64,000 nucleotides of DNA, taken from NCBI GenBank assembly GCA_025531455.1, contig JAMYHL010000009.1, positions 310,001 through 374,000 of the forward strand, written 5' to 3'. Origin of the DNA: Apiotrichum sp. Y4204. Taxonomy: Eukaryota > Basidiomycota > Tremellomycetes > Trichosporonales > Trichosporonaceae. Positions within the stretch are counted from its first letter, which is position 1. Each line of letters opens with the position of its first letter. The position numbers and the translations under genes are program-made. A model generated the notes under the pieces. It had not been told where the DNA came from, did no database searches, and saw only the letters and a list, made by a program, of their open reading frames with translations. Positions 34,283-45,979 of the stretch are shown piece by piece.

Positions 34283-35557
34283 ATGGTGAGCTGTCTTGTC
34301 TCACCATCATAGCTGACACCTCAGGCGCGGAGATACGACAGTATGTGCTCCGCTCACCGCCAGGCCACAGACCCCACTAACTCCAGGCCGGACGACCATC
34401 TTCTCCCCCGAGGGTAGGTTACGCTGCGTGACTTTTGCTGACTTTAGGACGGTTGTTCCAGGGTATGTGAAGCGCAGTAGGCTGTTGGAAGTTCAACGAT
34501 TCAACCGCCTCGCACTGTGATGGTTGCTAACCTCCAGTCGAGTACGCCATGGAGGCCATCTCGCATGCCGGTACTGTCCTGGCCGTCCTCTCCAAGGAGG
34601 GCATTGCGATTGCCGCCGAGAAGGTGAGGCCAAGCCCGAGCATCGCCTAGCTGTCGTTTACTGACCACTCCTCAGAAAGTCACCGGCAAGCTCCTCGACC
34701 TCTCGCTCACTTCGCTGGGCGGCGAGGGATCGGAGGCGTGGATGGGCGGCGGAGGCGAGAAGATCTTCCTTCTTAACAAGTGGGTGGTTCCCCCTTCGGC
34801 AAGTTCACCCATGCTAACCTTCAGCAACATTCTCGCCGGCCTGGCCGGTATCACGTCGGATGCCAACTCGCTCGTCAACTTTGCGCGTAATGCTGCACAG
34901 CGCCATCTGTACACCTACGACGAGGACATTCCCGTTGAGATGCTCGTTCAGCGCCTGTGTGACATGAAGCAGGGCTACACGCAGTTTGGAGGTGAGTAGA
35001 GATCGGGAGTGTCTTCCAAAGATACTGCTTCTTCTTGTGGTCCGCTATCTCGCTCGTATTTGTAGCGGTCACTCACGCCCAGGTCTTCGCCCCTTCGGTG
35101 TCTCGCTCATCTACGTTGGATGGGACCCGCTGCACGGCTTCCAGCTGTACCAGTCTGACCCGTCGGGCAACTACTCCGGTTGGAAGGCGACCTGTATCGG
35201 TGCCAACCACTCGTCGGCCGCGTCGCTCCTCAAGCAGGACTACAAGGACGACATTACCCTCGAGGAGGCGCGCGCTCTCTGCCTCAAGACCATGAGCAAG
35301 ACGATGGACTCCACTAAGCTCTCGAGCGAGAAGCGTGAGCACCAGAGACCTCAGATATCAGACTAACATCAGTCGAGTTTGCAACCATGACGCTTGCGCC
35401 GGACGCCAAGGCGCCCCTGGCCAAGATCTACCGCCCGTCCGAGCTCGACGCCCTCCTCCAGAAGCTCGAGCTCGGCGGAACGCGGGAGGAGACGATTGGC
35501 GTTGGCGAGGGCACTGGCGGCGGCGGATCCAGCGGCAACATCGCCGTCTCAACGTAG
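34283..35557 (+). CDS. PRE9: 20S proteasome subunit alpha type 4 (alpha3)
   Basis: Nine exons total 855 nt and encode 284 residues: 34283-34285, 34325-34340, 34387-34413, 34448-34462, 34538-34623, 34676-34779, 34825-34991, 35083-35334 and 35373-35557. The first four are 3, 16, 27 and 15 nt. The spliced chain gives [20 protein letters not shown] then [12 protein letters not shown], the alpha-subunit N-terminal signature that gates the 20S pore. Later blocks [20 protein letters not shown] and [16 protein letters not shown], with [15 protein letters not shown] and EFATM, identify the alpha3/Pre9 (PSMA4) branch. A Gly/Ser-rich tail ends the protein. Exon 1 is just the ATG; no alternative in-frame ATG precedes the RRYDSRT block without it. 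The subunit belongs to the outer alpha ring and is non-catalytic. Confidence 0.95.
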
Positions 35558-37128
35558 ACGCCCTCATACTGACTGGGCCCGGCCCGTTTGTCTGGGCGAT
35601 ATATACGAGTTTGTGCAGCACAATGTATGGCATCAGAGGATATACGTACTGAGTTCTAACCCGGCGGCGAGAGAGACGCTGCTTCTGAGTACACTAGTGA
35701 AAGCATAATCGTAGCCTGGGCACCTCGCGGCCACTTAAAGATGTACCTACAGGCAGGCTGAATCATAACTACTGTACCCATACAGACACAACCTCTCACC
35801 TATCGGCTGGGCCCAGTACTGTACTCTGGTTGTAAGATAGTTCAGGCGCTCCAACCCAGCAAGGTGCGAACCTTCGACTACAAGAGGGCCTCAGGATAGA
35901 ATCGTGCCTCTCAATCCGCGCGTATTGGACACGGTGCGAGACATCTTGGGCACGCGCATTTGGCGGGCCACTCCTTTGAGGGGGTACGCGACGAGGACCC
36001 GCCACTGATCTCCGTGAAGCTCTTGTCACTCATACACACGACCTTGCCTTCGACTTCTTTTATTCTCGGTGGCTCGCCCAGACCAACGACTCGAGATCGC
36101 CCTGGGGCAGCGTCCGTTCCGGCGCAAGGACATTGAGAGGTTCAAGATCCGAGCAGCGGAGGGGACCGAGCCGCTTTGTCGCCAAGTGGGGCACGCCGGA
36201 CGAAGACGACTTTATTGCGAAAAAAAAGGCCGAGAGGGCCATCCAGGCCCTCATCCCGCACTTTTGTGGTTTCCGCGACGCATACCGCGTCGCAGCGCAG
36301 ACTTAGGCTACGAGCCGTGTTGCTATATCCTCCAGATTAAGGGGACGTCGGGATTGGGATTCGGGACGAAATGGGATGGCAGCTTGGATGTCCCCACTGA
36401 TTTGATGAGCGCTCAGCCCCCTCTGTTCCAGCACGCGTTGCTCCTCGCCCACATGGCCGAAGTCAAGAAAGTGCCTCAGAGCAAGATTCTTCCGATGCAC
36501 CTCCAACACATCTCGAAGGGCCTTCCATATTAATGGCAAACCGCCACGACGCCAGGCCCACGTTCATTCGCAGCCGGCAGCTGTATCGCGTTCGCGTTCG
36601 TTTTAGTTGTCGTTTCCATCAATCCCGATCCGTTTTGTCCACCAAAAGCCTTCTGTCTAGATATCGCAGTACCTGTTCGCCGTCTTGTACATAGCATCAT
36701 GTCCCTCTCGCCTCCGATCCGCCGCCTATCCCCGCGCGCGGCCGCCCTAGCATTGTCTTGTAGCTTGCCGTATTTACAGTATATCGACGATGTTCTCAAG
36801 TACATGTTAATAATAGAACTCTTCTGAATCCCAAGTTGCCAAGCTACCTGTTTGTTGCCTGATCGTGCAAGTTTGTCAGCTCGTCAGTCCGTCAGTGTGA
36901 CGCCCCGTGGCCTCTTGAATCTGGCGCATTGCCCAGCCAAGGGGTCAGGAGAATCAAGGACGCCAGCAGAAGAATGGATAACACTGCAGTAACATGCCAA
37001 AAAACCAGATGTTAGATGTTAGATGGCCGTCCATGGCCTGCCAGAAGCGTCTACAACAAGTGCTGCAGTCTATGTTCTAACCCTCGCAAGCCACCGGGCG
37101 GCCCCGCGGCCCGGCGGCGTCTTCGCGC
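35558..37128. other. Intergenic region between PRE9 and the GT90 gene
   Basis: 1.6 kb between convergent genes. Apart from the possible remnant at 36069-36533 nothing is recognised. A short GATGTTA direct repeat occurs near 37008-37023. Confidence 0.45.
36069..36533 (+). pseudogene. Possible gene remnant with frame break at an A8 run
   Basis: Two overlapping frames look partly coding. One contains SRFVAKWGTPDEDDFIAKKK then AERAIQALIPHFCGFRDAY and stops near 36306. The other runs 36069-36533 and, after that point, contains SLDVPTDLMSAQPPLFQHAL then LLAHMAEVKKVPQSKILPMH. An eight-A run at 36220-36227 is a likely slippage or sequencing-error site. No start context, introns or known domain is clear. 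It could be a decayed gene, a short lineage-specific gene with misread bases, or chance coding-like sequence. Low confidence. Confidence 0.25.
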
Positions 37129-39536
37129 TCATTCGCCGTCGATCGGCGGAGCATCATATCTGCTCTCGCCGTCATAGTCCTCGCTTGCCTCGTGGTCTTT
37201 ACCAGCCTCGGGAGTCTTGCTCGGCTCAGGCTCGGGCTCGGGTTCGGGTTCGGGTTCGGGCTTGGGCTTGGGCTCGGGCTCGTCGTTGTCGTGCGCGTGC
37301 TCCTTCTCGTACTGCTTCTGCTCCTCCTCCGTCCGCAGCATCTCGGCGTACTCGAGGAGCATGCGGAAGAGGTATACACCACGGTCCTCGGCGCGGAAGA
37401 GCTTCTCGACAAAGCACTTGCCATTGATCGCGATCGCCTTGGCCGTCTCGTCAAAGCCCTTTTCTGGGTTCCGCAGCGGGCCGCGGAAGAAGGCCATGAG
37501 CGATGTGAGGTCGACAAAGTCCATGCGCGTCGGCACGTACATGAACCACCTGGGTGTGAGCTTGACTGCTGTGTGACTCTGCACTTTCTTCACTCACGGG
37601 GCGAGGGTCGACTGGAACCACTCTGGGAAGATGGTGGCCTTGAAGATGAGCGAGTTGGTCTGCATGATGCGACGGAAACGGCCGCTCCAGGCGTTACCGT
37701 CAATGTCAAAGATGTATTTGTTCTTGTTGAGCTCGTCCTTTGGCTGACGTTCGGCCGGATGCAGCTCCTCCACGATTGTGTCGCAGATGGACGGGTCACA
37801 CTGGATCGGCTTTCCGGCGAGCGCCATGTCAAGATAGTGCTCTCGGGCTTCGTCCATCCGCACGCGCTCAGTGATGAATCCGAGATCACCAGTGCTGCCC
37901 TTCGGTCCGGCGTCGGGAACGATGATGCTCTCACGATCCTTGCTCTTGGTATTGGCAAACGTGTGAAGACGGATACGCTGCGAGTTGCGCCAGTCGACCG
38001 TGGGGTTCAAGGTCGGCATACCAGTTGTACTGCCGCGCCAGGCCAGGCGGTGGTACGGCTTGTCCTCCCATGCCGGGTCCTCTCCGATATCGTCGTCAAA
38101 CTGGTCAATCGAGGGAATGCGGATGTCCTTGTTGAGGGAGCTGGGCGAAAAGGAGAACACTGGGAGGAGCTCTTTGTACGGGCGCGGCTGCACGTCGCGG
38201 TTATGCGGTTGGATGAACATGCCGTGCTTGTGACGAAGGTACGGGTCTGAAGTCAGGACTGCAAACTTCGAGGCACTGCGCATCGTGACTTACTCTGGCA
38301 CATATCACCCGCAGCGACAGCATCGTACACAAACGCGATACCCTCCCTCGGTGTAATACCCTGGGCCGCATTCGTGTCCGGTGCACATCCGTCTTCGAGC
38401 CTGACTTTGCCGTTGTCGCGGTCTGGGCTGTTCAAAGGAGCTACCATCAGCACGATACATCAATGCCGCTGCGACCAGTCCACTCACCATCCGGGTTCTT
38501 TTTCAGCTCTTCGAGGCGGGAGTGCGGGACGTAGAGAATCGGCTCGTCGTACGAGCTCATGGCGACATGCATATCCGGTAGCCACTTGACAAACGGCTTG
38601 ATGAGACTGGACATCAGTGACAGCGCACATCCAAACTCACTTCTCCAGTTCGCCCCCGCGCCAGTTGATAGCCCATTGCGGGGCAGCGCTTCCCCCCGAA
38701 TGGGACAGCTCGCCGTTAACAATGCTAAGCGTGTACAGCTGGGGTATGCTGCGCGCGGCCTCGTCGTGCTCGCGCAGCGCCTTCGGGCCAAGCGCGCGGA
38801 AAGGCTTTAAGTCCGACTCGAGCTGGTCGTACTCGTCGATGAGCAGCGTGCCCTTCTCCGTCGCATAGCGGTACCAGGCGTCAAAGCCGAACGGCGGCTT
38901 CCGGCCATACCTCCGCGCGTACTCTTCCCGCGCCTCCTGAAGCGAGCGGGACTGGCGCGAGAGGAGGTCGACAAATTGCGTCTCGCCGAGCGCCAGCAGC
39001 TGGGGAATCGGGTGGCGGCCCCTGTTGCCGAGCGGGACATGCCCCGTGTCGCTGAGCGCATTCTCGTCGGGGAGGAAGAAGGTCTCGCGGAAGGCGGGGT
39101 CATTGGGGCTGATTGTGTGCGACGACCACGAGGTCTGGCGGTGGCGCGCAAGGTCCCGCTCGTACGCCTCGAGCACGGACACGAAACACCCCGGGCTGGT
39201 CGCGCTCGTCAGCCTCCGGGCGGGCTTTCCGTTCAGGATGGGGCGCGGTGGTGCTGCTGGCCGTGTGTTGACGAGGTGTGCGAGGAAGAGGAGCATGGCA
39301 AGCGTGCCGACAATTATGATCGTTCGCCGCCAGCGCCGGAGATATGGCCGCGTGCGGGCGTACCATGATGACTGGGCGCTGCTGAGGCCTCCGAGTTCCA
39401 CATCACGATTACCGTTGCCTGGCAGGAAGGCCTCGCGCATCTCGGTCTCGTCGGGGTCCGCATTGCGCAATCGCAGGGGGATCGCCCATGACGAGTCTCT
39501 TGCTGCGTTCCACAGCGAGAACAGGGTCGACGCCAT
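37129..39536 (-). CDS. CAP10-family (GT90) glycosyltransferase, type II membrane protein
   Basis: Five or six exons encode about 730 residues. An N-terminal cytosolic stretch of about 55 residues is followed by one membrane helix (TIIIVGTLAMLLFLAHLV), so the catalytic part should face the Golgi lumen. CAP10-type blocks follow: PLYVPHSRLEEL-like sequence, DNGKVRLEDG, DMCQNPYLRHKHGMF, YHRLAWRGSTTGMPTLNP, DEAREHYLDMALAGK and YIFDIDGNAWSGRFRRIMQT. Then WFMYVPTRMDFVDLTSLMAF, KAIAINGKCFVEKLF and YLFRMLLEYAEML. The WRGSTTG and KYIFDIDGN-W--R blocks are typical of GT90. In Cryptococcus, CAP10 relatives are needed for capsule or glycan xylosylation; the substrate here is unknown. The tail is an unusual repeat of Glu-Pro/Lys-Pro pairs. 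The start is the ATG at 39536; an upstream in-frame ATG at 39629 would add 31 residues. Confidence 0.88.
37219..37283. repeat. 6-bp tandem repeat encoding Pro-Glu / Pro-Lys
   Basis: GGGCTC/GGGTTC units on the plus strand code for alternating Glu-Pro and Lys-Pro in the C-terminal tail of the GT90 protein. Confidence 0.85.
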
Positions 39537-40724
39537 CTCGGACCGGGGCGACGGCGGGTGAGCAGATGGATGTGTGTGTCGGATGAATTGGGAGTTTGGC
39601 GCAGTTCGATGGCGGGAGGTTGGGAGCAAGCTGGCGGCGAGTCGTGGTCGACTCTAGCTGCTCGAGGGAAGGATTATTATGTCGAAATGCTTATAGAGAG
39701 AGTGTGTGTGAGTGTGTGAATGGTTGGGATGAAGAGACGTTGAGAGATGTTGAAAGCCGTGTCGTGTCGTGTGTCGTGGTGGAGATCTGGAAAGAGGATG
39801 TTCGGAAACAGCAATGTCTGGAGAACAGAGCGCGCCCATGTGCGAGCCCACAGGGTAAAATATGAAACAGCCCAACACACCGGTTAAAGACGCTTTCTCG
39901 CTATCGGCGATGGAGACGACGGACAATGAGGACGACGAGGCAAGTCGACAATGTGCTGATGCATGTGCTGATGATGTATGATGGAATGTGACGACAACCG
40001 AGGACGTGTCCCGCGTCAGCCGTAGCGGTCCCAGAGTGGAAAGCTCTCCATAATACCCATCTACTGCGAGGTTATGGTTTGCGCTGCCCCGCTCTCTCCC
40101 CAGGTGCAACAGAGCTAATCGCAGCACCGCCGCACCGCCGCAGCGATCCGAGGAACAGCCAGCAGCGAGCAGCGCGTGTCGTGTGATCGTGTGCAGCGTC
40201 TCTCCTGCTGCTTTGGCTGGTATCTGGATACTGTTCTCGGCATAACCTGCGCGGCCTCGATCTCAAATGGTAAATCAAGCAGAGGAAATAAGGCTCTCTG
40301 TGATGGTTTCGGCCTGATCTGCTGTAACTCGAGGCGTGCGCTCGCGATGTGTGAGATGTACATGCTCTCGTGCGCAGTTCTTGTCGTAGTGATACGATAC
40401 AGCTTTGGGCTGTGCAGACAAAGATGTCCTGATGGCCCGACGAGATGCCGGATGGCATATTACACTCTGTACGCTGCGTGAAGGCCGTGCACCCGGGCCC
40501 CGGGTAATCGGTTCACACACGATCGCAATGCGATCATCGCTAGTGCGCTCCTTGCGATCACCGGCGTTGACGATGAAGGCGACGACGGAAAGCTGACGGT
40601 GGAGGTAGTGTGCTGTGCCGTCGATGCAACAATGCCAAGTTGCCACCCAGGAAAAGTGTAAACAAAACAACCCCTCATACATCTTGGTAACGCACTCCTC
40701 TCCACTCTGCACAACAACAACCCG
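39537..40724. promoter_or_regulatory. Divergent upstream region, GT90 gene and T5orf172 gene
   Basis: 1.2 kb separate two divergent start codons. A GTGTGTGAGTGTGTG tract lies at 39700-39720. No gene or specific site is recognised. Confidence 0.4.
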
Positions 40725-42691
40725 ATGTCGTACCCGGCGCAGTCCCGCACGATGGAGATCGCGCTGGGCGCTCCGGGGTCAGCACCACCTCTATACGGAT
40801 ACGGAGCAGCCTCGGGACACGCAGCCGGCAATGGGTACGGCGCATATGGCAGACTTGGAAGCGCGTCCAGCGGCCACCCTCCATACCCGCCGCAACAGCC
40901 AGTGACTCCCCAGCGTCACCAGCCCTCCCAGTCGATGGGGCGGGACTACCTCCGCTCGTTGTCGGTCAACATGGCGAGCCTCTCCGTCTCCGAGGGCGGG
41001 AGCGACAAGCCGCTACCCCCGCTCCCTGCGGCATCGAGTTCCGTCCCAAGCTCCCAACCCTCCGTCCCCTCCGTCTCCGTTCCCCATGTCCCAACACATA
41101 CTCCAACTCATGCTCATGCTCCTCTTCAAACCCACACTCCCACCCACACCCCGCATTCCCATACCTACACCCACGCCTCCCAGCCCCTACCCACCGTCTC
41201 ATGGAACCCCTCGCCAGACCGCAATCCGTACCGCTACGACCTGGCCGCGCCAGACTCGCCGTACTTGCTCGGCTTGGCCCCGCCGATTCCGCCCCCGCCG
41301 CGCGAGGGTGGACCGCCGCCTCAGCCTGCCCTCCGCCCCGTGCAGCCACCACCACCAGCAATACCACTAGCTTCCAGGCCAAACGGGGGACCGACACTTC
41401 AGACAACCCTACAGGTCCAGCCCGCGAAGCAATCTCCGCGGCAGGGTAAGCCGCCCGTCCCCTCGCAGCCTTCGCAGAGCAGACCGAGTCCCGCGGCGCA
41501 GAGTAGACCGAGTCCTGCGGCGCAGAGTAGGCCGAGTCTTGTTGCGCAGAGTAGGCCGAGTCCCGTGGCGCAGAATAGACCAAGTCCTGCACGACAGAGC
41601 AGACCAAGCTCTGCCCCAACGACACCAACCGCGAGTCCTGCTAAGCAGAAGCCGAAGCAACAGTCCAAGCAGAGCACTCCGCAGCGGTCCAGGCGGCCGC
41701 AAGTGATAGACCTCACGGCCGACAGCGACGAGTACACGCCCTCGGACGAGAGCGACCCTCCGCTGCGCACCCCGCGCCGACGGATAGCCGCATCAGCGAC
41801 ACCGCCGCGCAGCCCCGCTCCCAGCTGCAGTCCCGGCCCTGCAGCCCAGTGCGCGGGTTTCACGCGCGCCGGCGCGCCGTGCAAACGCCTCGTGCGCGCA
41901 GCTGCCCCGCTCCTCGCGCACTCGGACACCGCCAGCGAGCGGTACTGCAAGGACCACGCGGGGCTCGTGTGTGCCCCCGCCGGATTCTACTGGCGCGACG
42001 GGCGGGGCAAGGCCGGCGTGTGGATCCAGTTCAAAGGTGAACAAAGCTATCAACTTTGCTGATGGCAGATTATATTCCCGCCGACCTCGGACAGCAGACG
42101 CAGACGCTCCTCCGCATGACGATGGAGCGCGCCCTAAGCGATAAAGTAATACCATTTTCCCGACACCGCTGACACTCCCAGGAATCACCGGGATTTCTGT
42201 ACGCGTACGAGCTGCGCAGCCTCGGAACCACAACCACCTCGTACTTCAAGGTCGGGCGGACAGACAACGTACCCCGCCGCCTGGGCCAGTGGTCGAACCG
42301 TAAGCTGCTGGCAGTTCCAAGACTTATGGCAGAATGCACGTCGCACGCACCGACGCTGCGCGACATCTTTCCTCTCCGCCCTGGCGGACTGGCCCGCGCG
42401 CCGAGTGCGCGCGGCTCGCTCCTCCCCGGCGCGGTGCGGGCCGGCGTCGACGCCAGCCGCATGGTGCCCGCCGTCAAGCGGTGGGAGCGCCTCGTGCACC
42501 TCGAACTGGCTGATCGCGCTGCGGCAAGCAGAGGGCACGAGTATGATGCGCTCGCGAAGCCGTGTGCCGACTGCGGGAGCATACATAGGGAGATTTTCCC
42601 AATTGCTGACGGGAACGGAAGGGCTTATGAGACTGTTGTGGTTGAAGCGATTGCGCGCTGGGAGGCGTTTATCCGCACGATTTGTGCGTAG
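40725..42691 (+). CDS. T5orf172 (DUF1766, GIY-YIG-like) domain protein
   Basis: Four exons encode about 610 residues. The N-terminal two thirds are Pro/Ser/Gln-rich and disordered, with an eight-residue tandem repeat (SRPSPAAQ) and a VIDLTADSDE motif resembling a SUMO-interacting motif. A Cys/His knuckle follows (CAGFTRAGAPCKR, then RYCKDHAG). The C-terminal domain reads GFLYAYELRSLG, YFKVGRTDNVPRRLGQWSNQ, CTSHAPTLRDIFP, VKRWERLVHLELADRA, CADCGSIHREIF and AIARWEAFI, the fungal T5orf172/DUF1766 arrangement. Joining N to QC at the last intron (33 nt) restores the conserved QW--QC block. GIY-YIG relatives are nucleases, but activity in this branch is not established; S. pombe mug113 is a relative. 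Likely nuclear, inferred from the linker and motif. Confidence 0.82.
41474..41615. repeat. 24-bp tandem repeat encoding SRPSPAAQ
   Basis: About six copies of a 24-base unit in the disordered part of the T5orf172 protein. Copies one and two are nearly identical at the protein level; later copies diverge (SRPSLVAQ, SRPSPVAQ, NRPSPARQ). Confidence 0.88.
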
Positions 42692-42945
42692 TCATACACT
42701 GGAGGAGTTTCCTGTACGCAGAGAGCATCGTAGATGCTAGAGTCACCTGTATTGCACATACTAGCATGGCAACTATAACATATGTATACTGCGCGCTCAG
42801 GCGCGATGCCGCACACGGCGTTATAGGCAGGGGCAGTGATGATGACGGAACGCCTGGTGTATGGGACACGTACACGGACATTGACAACGGCAGAGCAGAG
42901 AGAAATGGGACGGGGAGGGGACGCATGAGAAATGAATGTAATGGG

Positions 42946-45900
42946 TCAGAGGTAATAGCGCTTTGCGTGCTTGCGTCTCCTGGTGCTGAGCTGTCAGTGG
43001 AAGTCCCCCCACGTTTGTTCTCTACTCACATTGCGGCATCGGGGCCGGCGCGTATGTCAATCATGAGACGGTACACGATAATGATCCCCCACTCTATATA
43101 GTCGAGGACAATAAGGATGAGGCAAAAGACGTCGTGCATGATGCGGCCGGGGATCGTGACGGGGCCCGCGGGCGCGCGGGGCAGGGCAGTGGTGGCGAGC
43201 GACGCGTTGCGGCGGTGCGCCATGACGGCCGGGTGCGCGACATTGTTACCGGTCGCAAAACGGCCGGCGCGGCGGTGCGTCATGTGGATGTGCACGCGCT
43301 GCGCGGCGGTCTTGGATGAGCCGAGGAGTAATGGGCGGAGAGCGCGTGAACGCGGAGATGGTGTGGTGCGGTCGCTGTACTCGTCCCACGGGTCGCCGCC
43401 AGGTGCGAGGAAGTGGCCGGGAGACGGGGAGCGCCCGTGTGGGCCAGTGATACGTGACAGCGGGGTCGCGCCGACGAAGCTTACCACCGCAGCGGCATTA
43501 GCAGCGACACTGGGGCCCGCGTCAGCAGTTGATCCAGCTGTGCTCCCTGGGGAGCGCTCGGGCTGCGAGGGCTCGTCTGATTCGCTTCCAGAGGCAAGCA
43601 TCGGCAAGGACACCATATGCGGGGACGGCGAGGGTGAAGCCCATGGCTGCGGAGTCCATTTGGTCGGCGGCTTGGCCTCTGGCGCCGGGCGCATGTGCTT
43701 GACGTCTGACTCGTACAGCTGTTCATACGCGGTCAGGCCCTGTGAGCGCGACATGCTACCGCGAAGGACGAATGCAGCGGTAGGCGGCGAGCGCGACATT
43801 TCGCGCGACAGCCCGCTGCTCGACGACTGGAATAACCGGCTGCGGCGGGGAACGCCCTGTATGGTCTCGGTGGTGAGATCCACCTCGCCCTCTTCAAAGT
43901 AGTCATCTAAAGTAAAGTTGTTCCGCGCGGGAGTGGGGAGGAGCTGCGACGGGGTGTAGCTGCTCCCCAGCTCGCTGCCCAGCGTCCGGCCATACTGGGT
44001 GACATACGAGCGCACGCTGTCCATGCGGTGGGCGAGAGCTGCACCTGGGGAGATGTGTGCCAGGTGTGCGAATTGCGAGAGGTGGGAGTAGCGTTCGGGA
44101 GATGCGCTCTGATTTGGGGTGGCTGGCTTGGTGGCGCTGAGAGGGACCTGAAGACCACTAAAGGACCCAAATGAGGGGCCTCGGCGGTGGGGTCCGGTGC
44201 CATTCGACGCCGTGCTCTCCGTGCGCTGGTGGTGTGGCGAGGGCAGGTAGGGTGAAGGGTACGGAGATCGCCTCAGACGCGAGCCGTTACTGCTCCTTTG
44301 GCTGCTTTGTGGGGACTCAAGGCTTCGCGGGGTGCCAACTCGCGACTTGCCGGGGCTGACAAACGTCGCAGAGGAGAGAAGCGGGCGCGGGCGGGCGCGT
44401 TCAGAGTGTGGACGAGCGCCAGAGCCTGCAGTGACCTCGGGTTTGGTGTCCTTCGGAGACTCGTCAATAACGGCCGCAGGCAGGAGAGCAGGTTCGGGGT
44501 TAGCTGGGGCCTCAGGATCGTCAGCGGCTTCAGTGGCCGGCTCCTGTAGTTCCTGCTTATGCTCCTCCGGCCGCTCAACCTCCAAAATCGGCAAGGCATT
44601 CTCCATGACCTCCTCCACTGGGGGCTGTGGGGTAACGTCCGGGGTCGGGCGCTGCGTAGCCTCACCAGAGTCCTCGCTCTCGGCCTCCGGGACCTTGACG
44701 TCAATACGCCAATTTCTGTCCAGGCCCCGCGGAAACTCGGGGAAGGTGACGGCGCCCCAGCCGACACGCTCGGGCTCGCTCTCGGTGCGGAAAGGGCGCT
44801 CACGGAAGGGCACGAACGGGGAGGAGCGCGTCGATGACGCCGAGCTGCGCAGAGCCTCCTGCTCCAAGTGCTCCGCTGTGTCCTCGGCGTGCTCGAGCGC
44901 CCGGCGGAGTTTGCTGTTATCACGCATGAGACGTGCATTCGCCTTGCGTTGCGCCTCCTCGCCCTCGCGCGCCTCGGCGAGCGCGGCCTCGAGGTGGGCA
45001 ATGCGCTCCTCCTCGGCCTCCGCCTGGAGGTACGCGAGGCGGCGCTCGAGTTCGCGCTGAGTGCTTGGCGGGTTGCCCCATCGCGGGGCCTTCGGGAATG
45101 TAAAGTTGAAAAAGTCATTCGGCCCTCGGTGCTGGAATGGTGGGAGACGGACCAGGGAGGGTGAAGCGCTGGGCGCGGTGGAGCCTGTCGGGGAGGAATT
45201 GGACCCCCGCGTGTCGTGCATGCTGCGCATTGCCTCCTCGTAAGGGGCGAGGCGTTCCGAGACCTCGGCTGCGAGCTCCTCGTCTGTAATGGTCAGCCTA
45301 TATCTCCGCACAGACCAGGGGAAGCACAGGAGCCCTATGTGCCTTGTGCCGCAGTGGCGACCGTGCAGCGGCTGAACTCACCTCGATCCTTGATGAAGCG
45401 ACGGAACCCCTCGAGCGTCAGCGTGTCGCCGGCGGTGGCGTCTCCATCGCCGTTGCTCTTAAACGGTGAGTCTGTGGAAATCCAGCTCGTGCGTACAGAT
45501 GACGGACCGGACTCGATGTGAGCGGGCGGCGGGGGCGGGCAGACCATCTCCGACTTGTCGTCGCTCATGTCGCGCATGGGGGGCAGACTGATAAACCCGT
45601 AGGGAGGAGGCGGGGACGCCGCGCTGAAGATATCAGACGACAGGCTGAGTGGGCGGGTACGGGTCCCGGACGAGGTTGTGGACATGGACGTGGCGGGCGT
45701 GATTGAGCTCAGTGCGTGCTCTATGTGCTCTACGCTCGTGTCCCCTGCTTCAGTATCACCGTCTGCTCCCCCGGGAACGAGGGGGACAAAGGCCTTTGCC
45801 TTGCCCTTTTTCTTCGCCGAGGACGCGCGCTTGAGCGGCTTGGGTGGCGGGGTGGTGGAGTTGAGGAGGGTCTTGGCGGACAGCTCGCTGCCCGCGGCAG

Positions 45901-45979
45901 CGGCGGCGGCGCGCAGTTGTGCCGACGGTCGGCGGGCGCCGGGCGGCCGTGGGCGGCGCGGGTGCTGTGTCGCGAACAT
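42946..45979 (-). CDS. Hypothetical coiled-coil protein with C-terminal membrane segment
   Basis: Three exons encode about 980 residues. Exon 1 starts MFATQHPRRPRPPGARR and contains a Lys-rich stretch (KKKGKAKAF) and GDTLTLEGFRRFIKDRG. Exon 2 opens near YRLTITDEELAAEVSERLAP. A coiled coil of about 90 residues follows (STQRELERRLAYLQAEAEEE through LRRALEHAEDTAEHLEQEAL). A long Ser/Pro-rich region comes next, then one hydrophobic segment near the end (DVFCLILIVLDYIEWGIIIV). Removing a final short intron at the GTGAGT after GPDAA gives a basic tail TRRRKHAKRYYL and a stop at 42946; without it the protein stops at an out-of-frame codon soon after. This looks like a tail-anchored scaffold of the ER or another membrane. 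Family not recognised. Confidence 0.65.

Noticed and set aside
37192..38250. 352-codon plus-strand frame
   Set aside because: Antisense to the GT90 gene; no motif and the Glu-Pro repeat read backwards gives Leu/Gly runs.
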